Assembly: GCA_028554755.1 (NCBI GenBank)
Contig: JAPTOF010000005.1
Location: 8,689,501-8,753,500 of the forward strand
Length of the DNA: 64,000 nucleotides
DNA from: Cordia subcordata
Lineage: Eukaryota > Streptophyta > Magnoliopsida > Boraginales > Cordiaceae
Direction: 5' to 3'
This document shows, in pieces, positions 58,231-64,000 of this stretch. The notes under the pieces are model-generated. The model was not told the origin of the DNA. It searched no databases and saw nothing but the letters and a program-made list of their open reading frames with translations. Position numbers and translations under genes: made by a program. Each line of letters opens with the position of its first letter. Position 1 is the first letter of the stretch.

Positions 58231-61200
58231 ATGGCAAGGCTATTGTCGACAACGTTCAAATCCGTGAAGCCCCATAACGTTAATCTCAACCTTAATCGAA
58301 ACACATCGAAATCTTCATCATCTCACTTACCCTTTAACAAATCACCACCACCACCACCACCACCACCACCACCATCATCATCATCGTCAAAATCAAAATC
58401 AAAATCAGGATGTTCATCAAAGCAATCGTCATCAAAATGGTCAGTTTATCTCATCCTCTCCACCAACCCACCCATCAAAACTTATGTTGGAGTCACCACC
58501 AACTTCCCTCGCCGGTACATCTTCCTCTTCTCTCCTAATATACCAAGGGCTTGTCCCGATTGACTTTTTTAGAAGTGTTCTTTTTTTTTTTTTTTAAACA
58601 ATTTTGAAGCAAGTTCTTTTTTTGAGAAGCTAAAAATTCTGACTTTTGATGGAAAGTTGTATTTGAACATTTTCCAAAGTGTTTTTTCTTTCAAAAACCC
58701 AATCTAAACAGGCCCAAACACATATACACACTTGTTTATTTCTTCAAGTATGCGCTTTCTTTTTCCCCTTCATGTATATGTGAAAAGAAAAAAGAAAAAA
58801 AGAAATGTTACTTGAATTGGGTTTTTGGGTTCCTTTGGATTGTACTTGTGAAATCTATTTCTTTCTCATGCCTTCTTTGCAGAATCCTAGCCCACGAAAT
58901 ATATGGTAATGTTATTGGCAAGAAGTAGAAATTAATTATCAGTGCAGCGAGAAGGGAAATTTGAATAAATTAGAGGAATCCGAGGGGAGAGGATCCTTGA
59001 TGTTTTGCATATCATAGTTGGAGTTTCCTGAGTTATAACCAAAAGGAAGGACACTTCTGATTTGAGGGGAGTCCACGTATTAATGTGCCAAAGCTTGAGA
59101 AATATGTTCAAATAAATGAGATAATTGTTTCAAAAGAGAATGTTCATATAAGTTTTGATTGTAGTAACCAGTCGGATATCGGGCTCCTTAGTTACATATG
59201 TGGAGTAGACATCAATTGCATGGTGGAATACACTAGAAATCAAGACATTGCATTGTAGATATTCAATGATTTGGCAATACTACTTTTACATTTGAAAATT
59301 TACAAGGATCCTGCCAAAGATATAAACCTCTTCAAGATTTGAAATTTCTTAATCTATCCCCTTCTGAAATAAATTAAATTGCTTTTCCAAAGTTTCCGGA
59401 TTCACAACCTGTATTGGAAAGGAAATAATTAATGGTGGACAGTTGTGATCTATAATCTGCTGTTCTCCATGATCTAGCGACTTGTGATGGTATTGAATTG
59501 GCTAATTAAGGAAGGGCTAATCTGCTGTTCTTCTTGATCAAGTGACTTGTGATAGCATTACGTTGGCTAATTATGGAAGGGCTCTATTGTACTATGTCTA
59601 CAATTGTACTTACACTTTTACTCTGTCAGTAGCCTCTTCCAGAATTTCCAATTCAGAAATGAAATTTGCATTCTGAGCACCGACAATACCACAATATTGA
59701 TCATATATCTAGTCTAGGGGAAGCTACATATTTGATAAATTGAGTGGAAATATCATCATCGCCGTAGCAACCTCTTGTGTGCACTGCTATATAGAGATTT
59801 GTGTTGGAATATTAGTATAAACCATAAAGAGGGAATGTATTGTTGAGGCATTTTCGATTATATAGGAAATAGGACAGTTAGGAGAGTGTATTTTCTTTTA
59901 CACGAAAAGTTCATGTAGACTTTTTTAGATTTGTGAACTGATGAGCTGGCGTCAAGTTGCTGTTAAGAAAAAGGTATTACAAATTGATTATGTCCAGCCC
60001 AATCATCTATATACTGTTTCTGCAACGAGGTTTGCTGCTGTTGAAATGAGTGGTGCACAATCTAGTTCTTACTCACTCGAGGATGTTATTTCTAATTTTC
60101 GCTAATAACAAGACGAAACCGGATTGGGGTCAACTAACTAGTTTAGATATTGGCATCACTTGTGTTTTTGGGTCAGATATTCTCTTTTGCTGGTTATTAC
60201 TAAAAGCTGATGCATATAAATAGCCTGAAGCAGCATAATGGTGAACTACAAGGTGGTGCAAAGGCATCACGTTCAGGACGTCCATGGGTTTGTGCATGCC
60301 TTATTCAAGGATTTCCAGATAAAAGTCAAGGTAGGTGTCTCATTTACTCCAAAAGAAGTGCATGGAATTCAATCTGGTAACAGTAATATGGCAGCATTCA
60401 TTATTTTGAATCGTTTCGGACTACATAGCGTCATATGACATGTAAGTTAGTACTTGTGACACCTCTTCATGTGGATACTTGACCTGAACAATCTTTTGTA
60501 GGACCCACTGTATGGAATTGGATTTCGTATTGCATTACCTTGGTACTTGAAGGATTATTTTTGGCTCTTTTTATGCTTTAAGAAGGCAGCACTTCAAGGT
60601 TTTCTACCATATTTTATTGATCTGTTTTGGTGGTACCAGATTGTCTAATGTATTGGAGAAATGATCATGCCAGGACTTCTCCTCCATCAATCTTTCTGCA
60701 TAGCTCAAACTTATCCTTTCTGATGGTGTTAATTCTTAGGACAATGCTTCAGTACAGGAAAACAGTGTTTGCTGTTTACTGTCTTACTGATGCACATTTA
60801 GATTGATATCTTGTGCTTTACTAATCCACTAATACTAGGAAGCAACTGTCATTGTCTGTAACTTGAAAAGCCTCACGGCACTTGGCCCTTCTGACTTGTT
60901 TTCTCTTGGTAGTCTAAATCTAGTTGGCGTATGTTAGCACTTCTTTGCTCAAATAATAAGCACATATCATTCTACTGATATTCCAAGCTATTTGATAGTG
61001 TGGATTAGCAGAACATTTTTAGCAATTAACTGAAATCAACTTAAGGGGATCACAAGTAGAGTACTAACTTGCATGCTTCTCTTCTATGCTGAAGCTGCTA
61101 TTTTTGCATACCCACTCATCTCTGTTAGATATATCTCTAAGAATTTGTATTTCCATTTCTCTTTTGATGATGCTTGACTTCCCTGATACATCATGTGCTT

Positions 61201-61389
61201 GCAGCTTGTGTATTCGAGACAAAATGGAAAAGTTTCTCAAGGAAATTGAAGAGAAAAAGTAGTGGTGAGGGCCAAGAAGCAGATAATATTTCGCTTCAAT
61301 TATTACGACACAGAGCAGCAGCTTTGGCTCGAGTGAAAGAATCAATTGATTTCAATCACTTAAAAGTTGACTGGCATTTGAATCTTTAA
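58231..61389 (+). CDS. GIY-YIG nuclease-domain protein, SLX1-like short form (three exons)
   Basis: Exons 58231-58514, 60224-60330 and 61205-61389 join in frame at GT..AG junctions to give 191 residues. Residues 1-69 are a low-complexity N-terminus with a Pro tract made by (CCA)n and a Ser/Lys-rich stretch, possibly a transit or disordered region. The GIY-YIG domain starts at VYLIL (72-76) and TYVGV (84-88), followed by Arg94-Arg95, RRLKQHNGE, GGAKAS, RPW and FETKWK, with Glu135 as the likely metal ligand. These are SLX1-type motifs, but there is no C-terminal RING, so this is the short plant form annotated as an excinuclease ABC C-subunit N-terminal-like protein rather than canonical SLX1. 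A family 1 MITE and other repeats occupy intron 1. Confidence 0.9.
58547..58715. mobile_element. MITE, family 1 copy f (GIY-YIG intron 1)
   Basis: Starts GGGCTTGTCCCGATTGACTT and ends AAAAACCCAATCTAAACAGGCCC, inverted termini of the family. 169 bp, lying 33 bp after the exon 1 donor. Confidence 0.65.
59453..59582. repeat. 65-bp tandem repeat in GIY-YIG intron 1
   Basis: Units 59453-59517 and 59518-59582 both begin TAATCTGCTGTTCT and end GGAAGGGC, with several substitutions between them. Non-coding. Confidence 0.75.
59941..60105 (+). other. Unassigned 54-codon open frame within GIY-YIG intron 1
   Basis: ATG at 59941 to TAA at 60103-60105. The frame includes MSWRQVAVKKKVLQIDYVQP and ends LEDVISNFR. 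Codon use looks less AT-driven than the surrounding intron, so it may be a fragment of a captured gene, but no family is recognised and no splice sites link it to the host gene. Confidence 0.25.
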
Positions 61390-62718
61390 GCTGGAAACTG
61401 GTGAGCTCTGACCTGATTAATAATCAGAGCGAAGGTTTTATTTGTACAACTATTAGATTCTAGGGAATAGTTAAGATTTTATTTGTAGAAATATTAGATT
61501 CTAGGCAATATTATGTACATGGAGAACCATATCAACTCCCACGGCTCGGGGTTTTCCGTTGTTTATGGGTTAATTTTAATAAATTCTTAATGTGATTTAA
61601 AATTTTCTTTTCTTGAAAATAGTATTTAAGTGTAATTTACTTTAAGATTGAAGATCTAGAATTGGATGATGATGTTTATGCAGACTGTTTGCTATTAAAT
61701 TTATCCATGAAAGCGTAAAACATTGCATGGAACTGCCAGATATTATAAGTTGGAGATATGTGTCCTCAAGGTGGTACCCCGTAGCTAGCAATTGGAATTA
61801 TCTTCAAGAGAGTTTGACATATTGCAGCTTTCCAGAAAGAAAATGTCTAAGTTCCTTTTGTGAGTCAACAACATTCCCAAGCTTAGCGTGAAAACTGTGC
61901 TGCAACTATTCTTTTGGTAATACAGCAAAACTGAAACCAAATCAAGGTTTGGTTATATAAATCTGATGTTACTACTTATTCTTGTTAAGCTTCTTCTCCT
62001 CTGTTAGCTTCATGCATGACGGAATTCTGAAAACATTCAAAATTCTTTCTGACACATTTGGTATAGGAAGAAAACATCGGCACCTTTGCTTCCGCACTTG
62101 AGAAATCTGGAAATTGATCAAACAGTTAACTTGCCTGAACCCCTTTTTGAAACCCTCAATCGACCCACAGCAAATGGGAGACAAATTCAAAAAAAAAAAA
62201 AAAAAAACAGAGAAGAAAAATGAAGAAATAAAAGATAACCCAGATACTACTGGATAGAGTGCATTAAAACCTTTCCTCTTTAATAATTTCATATAATCAA
62301 GAAATTGCAGGAGAGATTTTTTTTTTTGGGTAAATCTTTTGCAGGAGAGATGGGGATATCTAAAGAACTGCAAACAGGCTAAAATGCTCAACCATATGAT
62401 TGCACAGTGCAAAGGCTTGTGAAAAGCAGCAAACTGAGCTCAAATGCATTCTCTGGAGAATTATGCATCAGCTGATGTTTAAATGCACAGTTCAAGGACA
62501 TTGCCAGCCTGTAAAAACATCTAATTTGTTTCTGCTTCTGTAAAAGTTAGCATAAATGAGAATCTGATATCATTTAATTAATGAACACAAGCTGAGGTAT
62601 TTGAATAAGTATCACTATACATTGATCATAAAGCATGATTAATGCATCTGACAGAATACATTGTGAACTTACCAAATGAAAAAGAATATACATGTTTGAT
62701 AGGGCAACATGGGTTCAT
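61390..62718. other. Region between two convergent genes, no further gene seen
   Basis: This holds the 3' UTRs of the plus-strand GIY-YIG gene and the minus-strand gene ending at 62719. A 146-codon minus-strand frame (61972-62412) runs through T-rich DNA, encodes a poly-Phe stretch and has no homology I can see, so I treat it as non-coding. Confidence 0.45.
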
Positions 62719-62961
62719 TCATCGAAACTCGATTTCCCGATCTTCAAATCGCGAGTTGAAATAAGATCTCAGCCTACTCCAAAGAGAGTACTTGGAACCA
62801 TAGATTTGTACCCTTACTACTTTTTTTGATGCTTCCCTAATGAACTCTAAGTCTCTGGCAACATCATGGTCAATGCATTCTGGGCCATCAAGCAGAGGCA
62901 ATTCGACCGAACCTTGAGACTCTAGGCTTCTGATCCACCCACGTAGCAAGAAATTCACAAC
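62719..62961 (-). CDS. Terminal exon of an unidentified gene (partial)
   Basis: 81 codons including the TGA stop. The minus strand shows an acceptor TTATGCAG|GTTGTG at 62961-62962, and the exon opens in phase 0 with VVNFLLRGWIRSLE. Then come a short acidic part (LLDGPECIDHDVARDLEF) and a basic end (KKVVRVQIYGSKYSLW... to EIEFR). The balanced composition, less AT-rich codons and a clean acceptor argue for a real exon. Upstream exons should lie at higher coordinates; I recognised none before the window ends. Family not identified. Confidence 0.6.
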   Translation of the reverse strand, partial: VVNFLLRGWIRSLESQGSVELPLLDGPECIDHDVARDLEFIREASKKVVRVQIYGSKYSLWSRLRSYFNSRFEDREIEFR

Positions 62962-64000
62962 CTGCATAATAGAAATCCGTTAAAGCAAGTTTAGGCGATC
63001 AGTGAGTTGACAGAAGACTAGCAAGAATCCTCATGAAATGGTTGCAACACCAGTCCTGGTTTAGTATAGCTAAAATCCCCACAAAATGGTAGTCAATTTC
63101 ACATATAAAATCAGTTGGTAGTAAAACGGAGGATTGCTTGTTCCTTGAAAATTAACATGTTCTGAACATGTTCACGCTAAATCATGTTATCTATGCGTAA
63201 GGCAAAAATCTGCATTGGACCTTGGTGAATATAAGGGGATCATGGAACACTAATTATGTTTTTACAGATTTCACCATGTGAAAGACAAGGATCATCATGT
63301 CATTAACAGCAATAGAGAAGTCTGCGACTTTAATCTCAACCAATTCATTGTCAATCACTAAATTAGAAGGAAAAGGAAAATTCTCATAAAGATGGAATCA
63401 AATACTTTTCCTGCTTACTGGTAAAAAGATCATTAAACCAGGACTCAAAGAAATTCCAATATAGACATGCAACTTGATGTGAAAATTTGCAGATGATGTT
63501 AACCTAAGAAGAACAAGAATGTTTTCTTCACAAAAAAACCAACCGCATATTAAGAATTTCAATGCATTTGACTCTTTGTCTCTCTCAATCTCTCTGGTTT
63601 CTACTCATTCTAACTCTAAAATCACAAAAATACCCTTCTCCTCCAAACAAAGAGAAGTCATAAGATTTGGCGAACAAAAGCCATTTATATTAATAATGAA
63701 TGTTCTCAAAATTATTGGACTCCTAGTAGATGAAATTAACTTTAGGACAGAAAGAAACTATCCGCTCTGGAAATGCGTTGTATAATGTAATTCAACAAGG
63801 TTAGCCATTACTTGAAAACTGTAGGCTGTTTGGTAGGCAGTCTTAAGTTTGGTTTCCAGCAATCTTGGGTTCAAGGGTTCTGACAATCAATTTCTACTTC
63901 CCACACGTGACACAGGCTCTAAAATTTATCACTTGAGGCTCTACAACTAAGGCCTTAAGGAAGTGGTGCCTGGCTAGTCATCATTGTCCCATTCAACCCC
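62962..64000. other. Probable intron or flank of the minus-strand gene, no exon recognised
   Basis: An 88-codon plus-strand frame at 63519-63785 is low-complexity and unsupported. 63840-64000 is less AT-rich but gives no convincing exon or element. Confidence 0.3.

Noticed and set aside
61972..62412. 146-codon minus-strand open frame
   Set aside because: It contains a poly-Phe run from a T-rich tract and no recognisable domain; it lies where the 3' UTR of the 62.7-kb gene is expected.

Overview
This is a stretch of AT-rich nuclear DNA from a flowering plant, most likely a eudicot. The evidence is intron-rich genes with GT..AG junctions, a MIKC-type MADS-box exon, a plant-type SEC31 gene, Copia-like retrotransposon sequence, many short inverted-repeat elements, and a degraded pararetrovirus-like segment. 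There are no bacterial operons, no CRISPR array and no rRNA genes. I cannot name the species.

Layout. (1) 1-1500: first exon of a minus-strand AGL15/AGL18-type MADS-box gene; the rest of the gene lies off the left edge or was not recognisable. (2) 1500-7700: gene-poor, very AT-rich DNA with direct repeats and a clean foldback element (3734-4138) flanked by a perfect 10-bp target duplication. (3) 7700-31000: a complex duplicated region. It holds three decayed copies of an unidentified multi-exon locus (about 8.8, 11.2 and 17.6 kb), a dispersed segmental duplication (13.9-17.3 kb versus 26.0-30.7 kb) carrying a small membrane-protein gene (intact in one copy, broken in the other), a microsatellite-rich tandem array, a tRNA-derived SINE, and a ruined endogenous caulimovirid fragment with a nested solo LTR. 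(4) 31.5-33.3 kb: a complete two-exon glyoxalase/VOC-family gene. (5) 35.8-41.5 kb: a full-length but coding-defective Copia retrotransposon on the minus strand, with two 332-bp LTRs. It is flanked by an unusual 152-bp direct duplication of host DNA and has a leader carrying twelve same-strand W-box motifs. (6) 43.5-56.2 kb: a complete 22-exon SEC31 (COPII outer coat) gene whose reading frame closes exactly across all inferred junctions (1136 codons plus stop). (7) 58.2-61.4 kb: a complete three-exon GIY-YIG nuclease-domain gene. (8) 62.7-63.0 kb: the last exon of an unidentified minus-strand gene running off the right edge.

The host genes (transcription factor, glyoxalase-like, vesicle coat, nuclease-like) do not form a pathway and look like ordinary neighbours. 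The unusual biology is in the mobile DNA. One MITE family recurs at least six times, including inside introns of three genes. Foldback elements sit in the 3' region of one gene and just upstream of another. The Copia insertion has a duplication far larger than integrase normally makes. I found no convincing new multi-gene system. All junctions, repeat boundaries and mismatch counts were read by eye.
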